The position numbers were made by a program, and so were the translations under genes. Of a stretch of DNA of 64,000 bases, positions 1-9,164 are shown piece after piece. The notes beneath the pieces were generated by a model that searched no databases, had not been told where the DNA came from, and worked only from the letters and a program-made list of their open reading frames with translations. Numbering within the stretch: position 1 is the stretch's first letter; each line of letters opens with the position of its first letter. The stretch comes from JBJXHN01 sp046233135 (GTDB lineage: Bacteria; Pseudomonadota; Alphaproteobacteria; Rhodospirillales; Rhodospirillaceae): NCBI GenBank assembly GCA_046233135.1, contig JBJXHN010000001.1:62001-126000 (forward strand). Reading direction: 5' to 3'.

Positions 1-289
1 CGGACAGGTGCTTGTCCACGGCCGGCGACTGGAAGACCACGGCCATTGCCCGGCGCACGGCCGCCGGGGCGCTGCGGATATCATGGCCGGCAATGGTCAC
101 GCTGCCCGCCGAGGGTTCGGCCAGGCCGCAGAGAATGCGGAACAGGGTGGATTTACCGCTGCCGTTGGGGCCGGCGAGGATGGTGAAGTGCCCTTCCGGC
201 ACCTCCAGCGTCAGGTCGTGCAAGGCACGGCGGGCCGCCTGCTTGCGGCTGCCGGGGTAGACATGGGCCAGGCCCTGAATGCGGATCAT
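1..289 (-). CDS. ABC transporter ATP-binding protein (partial, N-terminal part)
   Basis: The reverse strand from 289 translates as MIRIQGLAHVYPGS and continues off the left edge. A Walker A motif GPNGSGKST lies at about residues 40-48, and the Q-loop region AVVFQSPAVD lies near the visible end, so this is an ABC-type ATPase that powers a transporter at the inner membrane. The ATG overlaps the stop codon of the upstream CDF exporter by four bases (ATGA), which implies translational coupling. The signature motif and Walker B lie outside the window, so substrate and direction cannot be told. Being coupled to a metal exporter hints at metal or stress export, but that is inference only. Confidence 0.85.
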   Translation of the reverse strand, partial: MIRIQGLAHVYPGSRKQAARRALHDLTLEVPEGHFTILAGPNGSGKSTLFRILCGLAEPSAGSVTIAGHDIRSAPAAVRRAMAVVFQSPAVDKHLS

Positions 290-1425
290 GAGGCTGTTCC
301 GGGCGGGGGTGAGCAGGAAACGGGCGAAGCGGGATGGTGAGCGTGCGAATGGTCGTGATCATGAGCATGATCGTGGTCGTGATCCTGTCCGTGACCGGGG
401 GGGCGGCCGTCGTCGGCCGGGGCGGGGATATGGTCGCAGGATCCGGGGTGGTCGGGGCAACTGGCCCGCTCCACCTGGATGACCGAATGGCGCACGCCCC
501 AGCGGTCCACCAGCCGGTCCTTGGCGGTGGACAGGCTGGCGTCGGGATCGGCGTCGGCATGAATTGTCAGGTGGAAGGTGACCAGCGGGCGCTCGGGCGT
601 CAGGCTCCAGGCGTGCAGGTGGTGAACCTGGGCACCGCCGCCAAGCACGCCGGCCAGATCGTCGGCCAGGTCGGTCAGCCTCAGGCCGGCGGGGGCGCCT
701 TCCACCAGGACATTGCCGCTTTCCCGTACCACCGCATAGCCGGAGCGGGCGATCAGCAGGGCAACGCCCATGGACAGCAGGGGGTCGATCGGGGTCCAGC
801 CGGTCAGCATGATGATCCCGGCCGCCGCAAGGGCGGCCACGGAACCGAGCAGGTCGCCCATGACGTGGGCGGCGGCGGCACGGGTGTTCAGGTCCTGCCC
901 ATGGCCGCTGTGCCCGCCATGGCCGTGCCCCCCATGCCCGTGAGAACCGTGGCCGTGCCCTCCGTGGCTATGGCTGTGGCCGCTGCGGCTGAGGATGCGC
1001 CAGGCGACGACATTGACCACCAGACCCAGGGCGGCGACGGCCATCATCGGCGCGCCCATCACCGGCTGGGGGTCGATCAGGCGGGGAATCGCCTCGGCGA
1101 CGATCCATGCCGCCAGCACCAGCAGGGCGAGGCCGTTGACGAAGGCGGCCAGCACCTCCATCCGGTGCAGGCCGTAGGTGCGGTGCTGGTCGGCGGGGCG
1201 CAGGGCCAGGGTCATCGCCCCCAGCGCCAGGGCCAGCGAGGCGGCGTCGGACAGCATATGCGCCGCATCGGCCAGCAGGGCCAGCGATCCGGTCAACAGA
1301 CCTCCCGCCACCTCGGCTCCCATGAAGCCGGCGATGAGGAAGAAGGCGATGGCCATGCGCTTCCTGCGCCCGTCGGTGCGGGAGGAGGAGGCAGAGGGCG
1401 CGGATGTGGGCGTTGCGACTGACAT
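286..1425 (-). CDS. Cation diffusion facilitator (CDF) metal exporter, His-rich
   Basis: A 379-residue inner-membrane CDF protein, probably a proton-coupled exporter of Zn2+ or a similar divalent metal. Six membrane segments span roughly residues 24-235. The two family metal-site pairs are present: H56/D60 in HMLSD and H187/D191 in HVMGD. A histidine/glycine loop lies at about 150-175 between segments 4 and 5, and a second His/Asp-rich tail at about 345-366 follows the cytoplasmic domain. This resembles CzcD/ZitB-like members. The listed ATG has a GAGGGAG very close to it; an in-frame ATG at 1356 with AGGAAG upstream is a credible alternative start. The stop overlaps the start of the following ABC ATPase. 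The metal cannot be decided from sequence. Confidence 0.9.
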   Translation of the reverse strand: MSVATPTSAPSASSSRTDGRRKRMAIAFFLIAGFMGAEVAGGLLTGSLALLADAAHMLSDAASLALALGAMTLALRPADQHRTYGLHRMEVLAAFVNGLALLVLAAWIVAEAIPRLIDPQPVMGAPMMAVAALGLVVNVVAWRILSRSGHSHSHGGHGHGSHGHGGHGHGGHSGHGQDLNTRAAAAHVMGDLLGSVAALAAAGIIMLTGWTPIDPLLSMGVALLIARSGYAVVRESGNVLVEGAPAGLRLTDLADDLAGVLGGGAQVHHLHAWSLTPERPLVTFHLTIHADADPDASLSTAKDRLVDRWGVRHSVIQVERASCPDHPGSCDHIPAPADDGRPPGHGQDHDHDHAHDHDHSHAHHPASPVSCSPPPGTAS

Positions 1426-1747
1426 GCTCCCTCATATATTGGAAGGCGCCGTCCAGCGGAAGACCCGAGAGACTGCTGCTTTCGGGTGGCCCCGGTCATC
1501 GCCCGCCCTTTGGACGGCTGTTCAACCGGCATTCCAACAGCTGTTCAACGAGCCTTCAAAAGGCATCGTGGGGCGAGCGGGGGTGAATACCGCGCGCGTT
1601 TTGTGGCAAGGGAAAGGCAAAAAATCCCTGGCCTTCGGGCGCAGGGTCCGACAGAGTCCCGGCCTTCCCGCCTTCCATGGCAGACAAAAGCCGGTCCGCA
1701 TGGGTTCCCTGTCCGGGAACCGGGGCCGCACGGAGACCAGACGACCC
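1426..1747. other. Divergent intergenic region, CDF exporter / prfC
   Basis: No gene is seen here. The 10-base direct repeat GCTGTTCAAC occurs at 1517-1526 and 1540-1549, with further TTCAA/TTCCAA words between and after. The 23-base repeat period places both copies on about the same helix face, so it could be a regulator site for either divergent gene. I found no convincing sigma-70 promoter, and no regulator can be named. Confidence 0.3.
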
Positions 1748-3340
1748 ATGAGTACCCTCGAGTCCGAAGTGGCGCGCCGGCGCACCTTCGCCATCATCTC
1801 CCACCCCGATGCGGGGAAAACCACGCTGACCGAAAAGCTGCTGCTGTTCGGGGGTGCCATCCAGATGGCCGGCGCGGTGAAGGCGCGCGGCGAAGCGCGG
1901 CGGGCACGCTCCGACTGGATGAAGGTGGAGCAGGAGCGCGGGATTTCGGTCGCCTCCTCGGTCATGAGCTACGGCTGGGACGGCTGCAACTTCAACCTGC
2001 TCGATACACCGGGTCACGAAGATTTCAGTGAAGACACCTATCGCACGCTGACCGCCGTGGACAGCGCGGTGATGGTCATCGACGCCGCGAAGGGCATCGA
2101 AGAGCAGACCCGCAAGCTGTTCGAGGTCTGCCGCCTGCGCGACGTGCCCATCGTCACCTTCATCAACAAGCTGGACCGCGAGGGGCAGGACCCTTTCGAA
2201 CTGCTTGACGAGATCGAACAGACCCTGGCCCTGGACGTGACCCCGGGCAGCTGGCCCATTGGCATGGGACGCGATTTCCTGGGCTGCTACGACCTGTTCC
2301 AGGATCGCCTGGTGCTGATGTCCAAGGGCTCCAAGGGCGCCTTGCCGGAACAGGGCGAGGACTGCTCGGGGCTGGACGATCCGAAGCTGGACAGCATGCT
2401 GCCCGAACACGCCACCGCCAAGCTGCGCGAGGACGTGGAGATGGCCCGCGCGCTGTGCCCCGAATTCGACCTGGAGGCCTTCCGGGGCGGCCATATGACG
2501 CCGGTGTTTTTCGGGTCGGCGGTCAACAACTTCGGTGTGCGCGAGCTGCTGGAAGGCCTGACCCGTCTGGCGCCGCCGCCGCGCAGCCAGCCGACGGCAG
2601 ACCGGCCGGTGATCCCCACGGAAAAGAAGGTCTCCGGCTTCATCTTCAAAATCCAGGCGAACATGGACCCCAAGCACCGGGACCGTATCGCCTTCATGCG
2701 GCTGTGCTCGGGTCACTTCAAGCGGGGCATGAAGCTGACCCATGTGCGCAGCGGCAAGCAGCTGACCATGCACAGCCCCGTGCTGTTTCTGGCTCAGGAC
2801 CGCGAAGTGGCCGAGGAAGCCTTTGCCGGCGATATCATCGGCCTGCCCAACCACGGAAACCTGCGCATCGGTGACGCCCTGACAGAAGGCGAAGCCCTGC
2901 GCTTCACCGGTATCCCCACCTTCGCGCCGGAGCTGTTGCAGAAGGCCCGGCCGAAGGACCCGCTGAAGGCCAAGCATCTGGGCCGCGCCCTGCAGCAACT
3001 GGCCGAAGAAGGGGCGGCGCGGGTGTTCAAGCCGATCATGGGGTCGGACTGGATCGTCGGTGTTGTCGGCGCCCTGCAGTTCGATGTGCTGGCCGACCGC
3101 ATCCGTACCGAATACGAAGTGCCGGTGATCTTCGAACCCACCACCCTGTACACCGCCCGGTGGGTAACGGCAGAAGATTCCCTGACCCTGAAGAAGTTCC
3201 TGGATGCCAACCAGGGCGCGCTGGCCCACGACCATGACGACGACCCGGTCTTCCTGGCCCGCAACGCCTGGCACCTGGATCGCGCCGGCGAGGATTTCCC
3301 CGCCGTCGCCTTCCATAAGACCAAGGAACAATCGGTTTAA
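1748..3340 (+). CDS. prfC: Peptide chain release factor 3 (RF3 GTPase)
   Basis: 530 residues, the usual length for RF3, a cytoplasmic GTPase that removes RF1/RF2 from the ribosome after termination. The start is the ATG at 1748 (MSTLESEVARRRTFAIISHP), with GGAGA upstream; the open frame before it is not family-like. G-motifs read in order: SHPDAGKTT (about 18-26), RGISVASS (switch region), DTPGHEDF, and NKLDRE in the G4 position. The C-terminal part, with GDIIGLPNHGNLRIGDALTEG and VVGALQFDVLADR, is typical of RF3 domains II and III and separates it from EF-G. It stands alone between the CDF exporter and a chemoreceptor and ends before a clear terminator. Confidence 0.97.
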   Translation: MSTLESEVARRRTFAIISHPDAGKTTLTEKLLLFGGAIQMAGAVKARGEARRARSDWMKVEQERGISVASSVMSYGWDGCNFNLLDTPGHEDFSEDTYRTLTAVDSAVMVIDAAKGIEEQTRKLFEVCRLRDVPIVTFINKLDREGQDPFELLDEIEQTLALDVTPGSWPIGMGRDFLGCYDLFQDRLVLMSKGSKGALPEQGEDCSGLDDPKLDSMLPEHATAKLREDVEMARALCPEFDLEAFRGGHMTPVFFGSAVNNFGVRELLEGLTRLAPPPRSQPTADRPVIPTEKKVSGFIFKIQANMDPKHRDRIAFMRLCSGHFKRGMKLTHVRSGKQLTMHSPVLFLAQDREVAEEAFAGDIIGLPNHGNLRIGDALTEGEALRFTGIPTFAPELLQKARPKDPLKAKHLGRALQQLAEEGAARVFKPIMGSDWIVGVVGALQFDVLADRIRTEYEVPVIFEPTTLYTARWVTAEDSLTLKKFLDANQGALAHDHDDDPVFLARNAWHLDRAGEDFPAVAFHKTKEQSV

Positions 3341-3420
3341 GATCGGCGCACCGGTCCGGGGAACGGGGCAAGAAGAGACTTGTTTCGGAGACGGTCCAAA
3401 GCTGGCCCACCTAGGGGCGC

Positions 3421-3466
3421 AAGGCGGTATTTCGTCGCTTGACGTGCGAGGAATACCGCCTTTTCG
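3421..3466 (+). terminator. Rho-independent terminator of prfC
   Basis: An 11-bp perfect stem, AAGGCGGTATT (3421-3431) with AATACCGCCTT (3452-3462), is followed directly by further T residues. It lies 80 bases after the prfC stop. The 20-base loop is long, so efficiency is uncertain. Confidence 0.75.
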
Positions 3467-3762
3467 CGACTGGACGGAGGGCATAGGCGGGCATGAAGCC
3501 TGGACTCTGAAACACCCCTGTTACAATACTATATAAATAGAGAATCCGCCGGGACATAAAACCAAGCATACCGGCAGAAAGAGCGGTCTTTCCGGACGGG
3601 GCGGGGCATGCCTTGGGAGGACCACGAGGGAAGAGGCGGTTTCCCCGCGTATGAACGCGCGGTGGACGAGCCGGATATGCGGACCCCGGGGGAGGGGCGG
3701 CGGACGGAAGCGGTCGAGGAGGCTTCCGGGACGTCGGACCCGCCGTGGGGGAAGGGGTAAAA
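3467..3762. other. Leader of the hemerythrin chemoreceptor gene
   Basis: No gene is seen. An AT-rich patch at about 3520-3540 (TACAATACTATATAAATAG) could contain a -10 element, but no good -35 pairs with it. Between it and the gene the sequence is GC-rich with no clear structure. Confidence 0.25.
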
Positions 3763-6258
3763 ATGCCGACGTTGACGTTTCGCCGCCTGGCGGGAATTGC
3801 CATGGTTCTGCTGGTTCTCGGCGGTGTGGTGCTGGTCAGCAGTGCCGTCGTGATCAAGGCCAGGGTGGATGACGCTTCCGGACTCTGGGCCGCCTACCAG
3901 GACAAGACCGACCCGAAGGGGAAAGCCTTGGAGCAACTGGTGGCCGCGATGGGCTACGGCGGCATGATCCACAACTTCAAGAACTATCTGCTCCGCAAGG
4001 ATGAATCCCGGGCTCAGCGCGCGGAGTCGTCTATCGGGGCGGCGCGCGCTGCGCTGGAGGCCTATCAGGTCGGATCCATTTCCCCCGCCGAGACCGAAGC
4101 GGTGGCGGCCATCGCCGAAGCCCTGGACGCCTACAACAACAACATCGGTACCGCCGAAGGCATGGTGGCTGCGGCGGCCGATGCGGCGACCATGGACATG
4201 GTCACCGAACATGATGACACCGCCGCTTTGGCCGGGCTGGCCGTGCTGCGCGAAGCCGTGGCCGACGAGCGCCGCCTGGACGACGTCCGCACCAAGACCC
4301 AGGTGCTGGCCGACATCCGGGCCTCGCTGGGGTTCGGCGGGATGATCCACACCTTCAAATCATATGTGCTGCGTCAGGACGACGACCTGATGACGCCGAT
4401 CCTGCTGGGCGTGGCGTCGGCGCGGGAAAGCTTCGCCGAATACCGTGCCCTGGGCACCGATGCGGTGGAAGAAAGGGCGCTGGCAGCGATCGAGGAGATG
4501 GTCGCGGCCTACGAGGAAAACCTGTCCATCGTCGCCGAAATGGCCGGCGAAGGGGCGACGCCGGAAGAGATCGACGGCAATGTCCGCATCGATGACGGGC
4601 CGGCCTTGCTCGGTTTCAGTCTGCTGGCCAGCGAAATCGCTCTGCAATCCTCTGCCGAACGGTCCGTGCTGGATACCCATCTGGGCGACGTCAGCACGGT
4701 GGCGGTAATGATCATCGTGCTGGCCTCGGTCGGGTCGACGATTCTGGTGGCCTTTGTCGGCTGGGTGCTGATTCTGAGGATTGTCCGGCCGGTTTTGGCC
4801 ATCACCCGCTCCATGCAGGGGCTGGCCGACGGCAACCACCATACGGACGTGCCCTATGCCGGGCGTCAGGACGAGGTGGGAGAGATGGCCCATACCCTGG
4901 AGGTCTTCCGTGACGGCCTGATCCGCGCCGATGCCCTGGCCGCCCAAGAGGCGCGCGACAGGGCGGAGAAGGAAGAAGAAGCCAAGCGCATGGATGGGGC
5001 CATCCGCGATTTCGATCTGGCCATTGCCGCCGTGCTGGAAAGCCTGAGCGAAGCCGACCACGCCATGCAGCGGACCGCAACCTCGATGAGCGAGGAGGCC
5101 CGGCAGACCCGGGACGAGGCCAGCGCGGTCTCCGTCTCGGCGGAATCGGCCACCGATAACGTACAGACCGTCGCCAGCGCCGCCGAAGAGCTGTCCGGCT
5201 CCATCGCCGAAATCGGCCGTCAGGTGACCGAGGCGGCCAATGTGGCCCGCCAAGCGGTGACCGAAACCGCGACCTCTGGCGAAAAGCTGCGGACATTGGA
5301 AGAAGCCGTGGGGCGCATTGGCGAAGCCGCGGCCCTGATCACCGACATTGCCGACCGCACCAATCTGCTGGCTCTGAACGCGACCATCGAGGCCGCGCGG
5401 GCCGGGGAAGCGGGCAAGGGGTTTGCGGTGGTCGCCGGGGAAGTCAAGAATCTGGCCAACCAGACCGGTCGGGCGACGGAGGAAATCCGCAAGCAGATCG
5501 TCGATGTTCAGGAAGCCACCCGGGCAGCCGTGGCATCCATGGGGTCGGTCGGCGAAACCATCCGTTCGGTGGACGAGATCAACGCCTCCATTGCCTCGGC
5601 GGTGGAAGAGCAGAACGTCGCCACCCAGCATATCGCCCGCAATGTGGAAGAAGCCGCCCAGGGAACGGCCTCGGTCACCAGCTCCATCGGCCGGGTCAGC
5701 CGGGCCGCCGAGAACGGCGAGCAGGCGGCTTCCGAGATCAAGCGGGCATCCGAAGCCCTGTCGAATCAGGCATCCACCCTGCGGCGCACCGTCGGCGATT
5801 TCCTGCGCCAGGTACGGCTGGGGGACAAGGGGGCGGGGGATACGCTGGTCCATTGGGAAGACGACCTCAGTTTCGGGGCGCCTTCGGTGGACAAGGATCA
5901 TCAGACGCTGATGAATCTGGTCAATCGTCTATATGCCAGCCTGAAGGGTGGTGCCGGCGATATGAGCCTGGACCGGGCCTTCTCGGAATTGCGGGATTAT
6001 TCCTCTCGCCACTTCCGGGAGGAAGAGGAATTGATGAAGCGCCAGCACTTTCCGGATCTGGAAGACCATCGCCTGGCCCATGAGCATTTCATCGAGCGGC
6101 TGGAAACCCTGTATGGCGCCTTCCGCAAGGGTGACCGGGGAGCGCATCTGGATCTGGTGGGCCTGCTGAGCAACTGGTGGCAGTCCCACATCCGGGGGCA
6201 GGATCGCGACTTCGCCCACTTCCTGAAAGGCGGGCACCACGCCAAGGCCGCCGAGTAA
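3763..6258 (+). CDS. Membrane methyl-accepting chemotaxis protein with C-terminal bacteriohemerythrin domain
   Basis: 831 residues from the ATG at 3763; GGGGAAGGGG eight bases upstream supports it over the in-frame GTG at 3745. Order: transmembrane helix about 9-31; periplasmic domain about 32-308 made of two similar modules, each carrying a G(Y/F)GGMIHxFKxYxLR motif (64-78 and 190-204); second transmembrane helix about 311-338; HAMP to about 390; cytoplasmic signalling helices with the conserved hairpin around ATIEAARAGEAGKGFAVVAGE (about 540-560). The C-terminus (about 697-820) is a hemerythrin fold with all seven expected di-iron ligands: H713, H750, E754, H769, H773, H809, D814. It therefore probably couples oxygen or redox sensing to CheA/CheW. 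Paralogous to the receptor at 16137, which lacks hemerythrin. Confidence 0.95.
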   Translation: MPTLTFRRLAGIAMVLLVLGGVVLVSSAVVIKARVDDASGLWAAYQDKTDPKGKALEQLVAAMGYGGMIHNFKNYLLRKDESRAQRAESSIGAARAALEAYQVGSISPAETEAVAAIAEALDAYNNNIGTAEGMVAAAADAATMDMVTEHDDTAALAGLAVLREAVADERRLDDVRTKTQVLADIRASLGFGGMIHTFKSYVLRQDDDLMTPILLGVASARESFAEYRALGTDAVEERALAAIEEMVAAYEENLSIVAEMAGEGATPEEIDGNVRIDDGPALLGFSLLASEIALQSSAERSVLDTHLGDVSTVAVMIIVLASVGSTILVAFVGWVLILRIVRPVLAITRSMQGLADGNHHTDVPYAGRQDEVGEMAHTLEVFRDGLIRADALAAQEARDRAEKEEEAKRMDGAIRDFDLAIAAVLESLSEADHAMQRTATSMSEEARQTRDEASAVSVSAESATDNVQTVASAAEELSGSIAEIGRQVTEAANVARQAVTETATSGEKLRTLEEAVGRIGEAAALITDIADRTNLLALNATIEAARAGEAGKGFAVVAGEVKNLANQTGRATEEIRKQIVDVQEATRAAVASMGSVGETIRSVDEINASIASAVEEQNVATQHIARNVEEAAQGTASVTSSIGRVSRAAENGEQAASEIKRASEALSNQASTLRRTVGDFLRQVRLGDKGAGDTLVHWEDDLSFGAPSVDKDHQTLMNLVNRLYASLKGGAGDMSLDRAFSELRDYSSRHFREEEELMKRQHFPDLEDHRLAHEHFIERLETLYGAFRKGDRGAHLDLVGLLSNWWQSHIRGQDRDFAHFLKGGHHAKAAE

Positions 6259-6410
6259 GGCGGCTGGGGTCCTATCACTTTAGGCTTGCTTGAGAGGACG
6301 GTCTGTCATTGCCAAAAGTCACATGCATTTTGTGGTCATGTTTGGCATTAAGGGGCTCCAGTTCTGTAACGGTACGGTCAGAAAGTTGACCGAGTGGTAT
6401 TGGAGTGCGC

Positions 6411-8165
6411 ATGTCAGGGGATTCAGGATCGGTTCGGCGGGGGCCGGCAGATCAGGGGGACGAGAAACGCCGCCTTGAGGAGTTCAAGGCCTTCGTCAAG
6501 CTGACGGCCGAGGATGTGTCGTTGGTGCAGCGGTTTAGCACCATGCTGGAACCGCGGATGCCGTCGATTTTCGACGACCTGTACGAGGAAATGGCCAGTT
6601 TTGGACCGTTGAGGCGGTTCATCGGCAGCCCGCAGGAAATGGCGGCCATCAAACGGGCCGAGATGGACCATTGGTTGTTGCTGTTCAGCAAGCCGATGGA
6701 CAGCGAGTACATCGATCGCGCGCGCGCCGTGGGGGCGGTGCATGCCCGCATCGGTCTGGACGAGCGCTGGTACATGGGGGCGTATACCAAGGCTCTGAAC
6801 CACTTCAGTGACCTGATCCTGACGGAATTGAAGTTCCGTCCGGCCGACGCGCGGCGCATGCTGGCGGCGGTGCAGAAGGTGGTGATGATCGACATGGAGC
6901 TGGCGTTGTCGGCCTACGGCGCGGGGATGACCGACGGGGCGGTGGACGGCCGGGTGCTGGCCGACAACATCGACAATATCCGCCAGCTGGCCAAGCTGAC
7001 AGAAGTGGTCAACGACGCGATGATCCTGCTGGCAGACCTGCTGCGGCAGAGCCGGGGCACGGAAAGTGCGGGGCAGACCATTGCCTCTGCGGCCGAAGAA
7101 CTGGTGGCGTCGGTGGCGGAAATCGCCCGCTCTTCCGCGGACTCCGCCCGCGACGCGCAGGAGATCGAGGGCACCGTGGCCGCCGGCCGCCAGGGCGCGG
7201 AGCGGGCGGTGGATCGCATGGGCGAGATTGCCCGGGTGGTGGAAAGCACGGCCAGCCAGATCAATCAGCTGCATCAGGCCAGCGAGAAGATTGGCGAGAT
7301 TCTGGTGTCCATCGATGCCATTGCCAAGCAGACCAACCTGCTGGCCCTGAACGCGACCATCGAAGCGGCACGGGCCGGCGAGGCGGGCAAGGGCTTTGCG
7401 GTGGTGGCCGGCGAAGTGAAATCCCTGTCCCAGCAGACCGCGCGGGCGACCGAAGACATCCGCCTGCGCATCGACGGCCTGCGGACCGAGATGGACGCCA
7501 TCGTCAAGGCCATGGGGGCCAGCAGCCAGGCGGTGGCAGACGGCAACGAAGCGATCGCGGCGACCGGGGAGGACATGGCGCTGGCTGCCTCTCGCGTGGC
7601 CGGGGTCAGCGGACGCATGACGGAGATGAGCGGGATTCTCGGTCAGCAGACCACGGCGACCCAGGAAATCAGCGCGGGCATCACCCACATTGCCGATATG
7701 ACCCACGACAGCAACCATCTGGTGGAAGAGATCGCCCGGGCCATCGGCGCGTCGAACAAGATGGTGGCCGAGCAGGTGAACCACTGGATGCGCAGCGACA
7801 GCGCGCTGTTCATGCTGGAAACGGCCAAGGTGGATCACATCCTGTTCCGCAAGAACATCATCGACACGGTGATGGGCGCCCAATCCCTGGCGCCGTCGGA
7901 CGTACCGGACCATCACGGCTGCCGTTTCGGCAAGTGGTTCGACGCCCAGAACAACCCGGCCATCGTCAACCACCCGCTCTGGGCGTCGATCAAGGACCCC
8001 CATCAGCGGGTTCATGCCTTCGCCAAGCAGGCCCTGGCCGCCCACCACAGGGGTGATGAGGAAGAGGCCTATCAGGCCCTGCGCGCCCTGCACGACGAAA
8101 GCAAGGTAATCATCAAGGCCCTGGAGGCGCTGTCCCGGGATATGGAGCAGGAAAAGCAGGGGTGA
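6411..8165 (+). CDS. Soluble globin-coupled chemoreceptor with C-terminal CZB zinc domain
   Basis: 584 residues from the ATG at 6411; TTGGAG at 6400-6405 favours it over the in-frame GTG at 6405. There is no transmembrane segment. Residues about 20-170 read as a protoglobin sensor domain of HemAT type, with H111 in VGAVHARIGL as the expected proximal haem ligand. Methyl-accepting signalling helices follow, with the hairpin ATIEAARAGEAGKGFAVVAGE near 315-335. The C-terminus is a chemoreceptor zinc-binding (CZB) domain with H476, C504 in HHGCRFGKWF, H531 and H535; this spacing closely matches the known H-C-H-H zinc site. It should respond to oxygen through haem, with zinc or hypochlorous acid input through CZB. 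It lies directly after the hemerythrin receptor. Its 3' end overlaps the convergent LysR gene by 53 bases. Confidence 0.93.
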   Translation: MSGDSGSVRRGPADQGDEKRRLEEFKAFVKLTAEDVSLVQRFSTMLEPRMPSIFDDLYEEMASFGPLRRFIGSPQEMAAIKRAEMDHWLLLFSKPMDSEYIDRARAVGAVHARIGLDERWYMGAYTKALNHFSDLILTELKFRPADARRMLAAVQKVVMIDMELALSAYGAGMTDGAVDGRVLADNIDNIRQLAKLTEVVNDAMILLADLLRQSRGTESAGQTIASAAEELVASVAEIARSSADSARDAQEIEGTVAAGRQGAERAVDRMGEIARVVESTASQINQLHQASEKIGEILVSIDAIAKQTNLLALNATIEAARAGEAGKGFAVVAGEVKSLSQQTARATEDIRLRIDGLRTEMDAIVKAMGASSQAVADGNEAIAATGEDMALAASRVAGVSGRMTEMSGILGQQTTATQEISAGITHIADMTHDSNHLVEEIARAIGASNKMVAEQVNHWMRSDSALFMLETAKVDHILFRKNIIDTVMGAQSLAPSDVPDHHGCRFGKWFDAQNNPAIVNHPLWASIKDPHQRVHAFAKQALAAHHRGDEEEAYQALRALHDESKVIIKALEALSRDMEQEKQG

Positions 8166-9045
8166 CCTGCCGGCTGGCGAAGGGGGCACTCGCCCCCACT
8201 GCCTCTCGCAAGACGCTCCGGAAACTCTCCACCGCCGGCGTTGCGACCCGGCCGCCGAGGCACAGGCTGAGCGGTAACATGGGCAGGGGAGGCAGGAGAG
8301 CGGCGTCCAATACCGTCAGGTCTGGCGGGCAGGCTTCGGCCGTGCGTACCGTCAACCCGAGGCCTGCCCGGACGCCGGCCCACAGGCCTGCCAGTCCCGG
8401 GCTGGTATAGGCAATCCGCCAGCGCAGGCCCGCGTTTTCCGCCGCTGCCAGGGCGGCTTCGCGGAACTGGCAGGGGGCATCGAAGAGGCACAGGGGCAGA
8501 CCGCCGTCTTCCGGCGGCTGCCATCCTTCCGGGCCGATCCAGCGTAGCGGGGCCGTGATCAGCACCTCGGTGTGGGGGCGCTCCGCCGTGGGGCCGTAAC
8601 AGAGCGCCAGATCCAGCGTTCCCGCGTCCAGGCGGGCAAGCAGCTCCCGGGTGCGGCCGGTGGCGGCTTCCAGGTGCACACCTGGGTGGGCGCGGGCGAA
8701 GCGGCCGAGCAGGGACGGCAGCCAGTTTTCCGAAAAATCCGCAGCCAGGCCAACCCGCACCGTCCCGGCCAGGGTGAAGCCCGATACCGCCGTGACCGCC
8801 TCGTCATTCAGCGCCAGCAGGCGCCGGGCATAGCGCTCCAGCACCACTCCCGCATCGGTCAGCACAAGGGTGCGGCCGGTCCTGCGAACCAGCATCACGC
8901 CCAACTGTTCCTCCAGCCGGGTGATCTGCTGCGATAGGGCCGACGGCGTGCGGCCGACACGGTCCCCCGCCCGGCCGAGAGTGCCGGTCTCGGTCAGCGC
9001 GATCAGCGACCGCAGAGCCTCCAGGCCCAGACACGGAGAGGACAT
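8113..9045 (-). CDS. LysR-family transcriptional regulator
   Basis: 310 residues, the usual length for the family. The N-terminal winged helix-turn-helix is clear: LRSLIALTETGTLGRAGDRVGRTPSALSQQITRLEEQLG. The remainder is a periplasmic-binding-like effector domain. It is transcribed divergently from the tautomerase gene at 9165, the classical arrangement for a LysR protein and its target, and a palindrome lies between them. The C-terminal tail (after about residue 285) is proline-rich and overlaps the 3' end of the globin-coupled receptor on the other strand, so the last 20 or so residues may be a recent extension. The effector is unknown. Confidence 0.92.
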   Translation of the reverse strand: MSSPCLGLEALRSLIALTETGTLGRAGDRVGRTPSALSQQITRLEEQLGVMLVRRTGRTLVLTDAGVVLERYARRLLALNDEAVTAVSGFTLAGTVRVGLAADFSENWLPSLLGRFARAHPGVHLEAATGRTRELLARLDAGTLDLALCYGPTAERPHTEVLITAPLRWIGPEGWQPPEDGGLPLCLFDAPCQFREAALAAAENAGLRWRIAYTSPGLAGLWAGVRAGLGLTVRTAEACPPDLTVLDAALLPPLPMLPLSLCLGGRVATPAVESFRSVLREAVGASAPFASRQVTPAFPAPYPGTAPPGP

Positions 9046-9085
9046 GGCGGGTATCCCTTCATCATTAAGAGAAACTGAAAGGTTT

Positions 9086-9111
9086 TTTCAAAACTATCAG
9101 ATCGTCTGAAA
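9086..9111. promoter_or_regulatory. Candidate LysR operator between regulator and tautomerase
   Basis: TCAGA-TCG-TCTGA at 9097-9109 is a perfect 5-bp inverted repeat. It is nested in a wider pair, TTTCA (9086-9090) and TGAAA (9107-9111). Position and symmetry fit a LysR regulatory site controlling the divergent pair; binding is inferred. Confidence 0.45.
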
Positions 9112-9164
9112 GGTGAGAAGGGTGCAGGCTAGGGGCCTCTGATCCATAACGCGGGAGACACCCC

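Noticed and set aside
1556..3484. 642-codon minus-strand frame opposite prfC
   Set aside because: prfC is unmistakable on the plus strand; the minus product lacks motifs.
6423..8189. 588-codon minus-strand frame opposite the globin-coupled receptor
   Set aside because: It mirrors the receptor almost exactly and has shadow composition; the plus-strand product has globin, signalling and CZB motifs.
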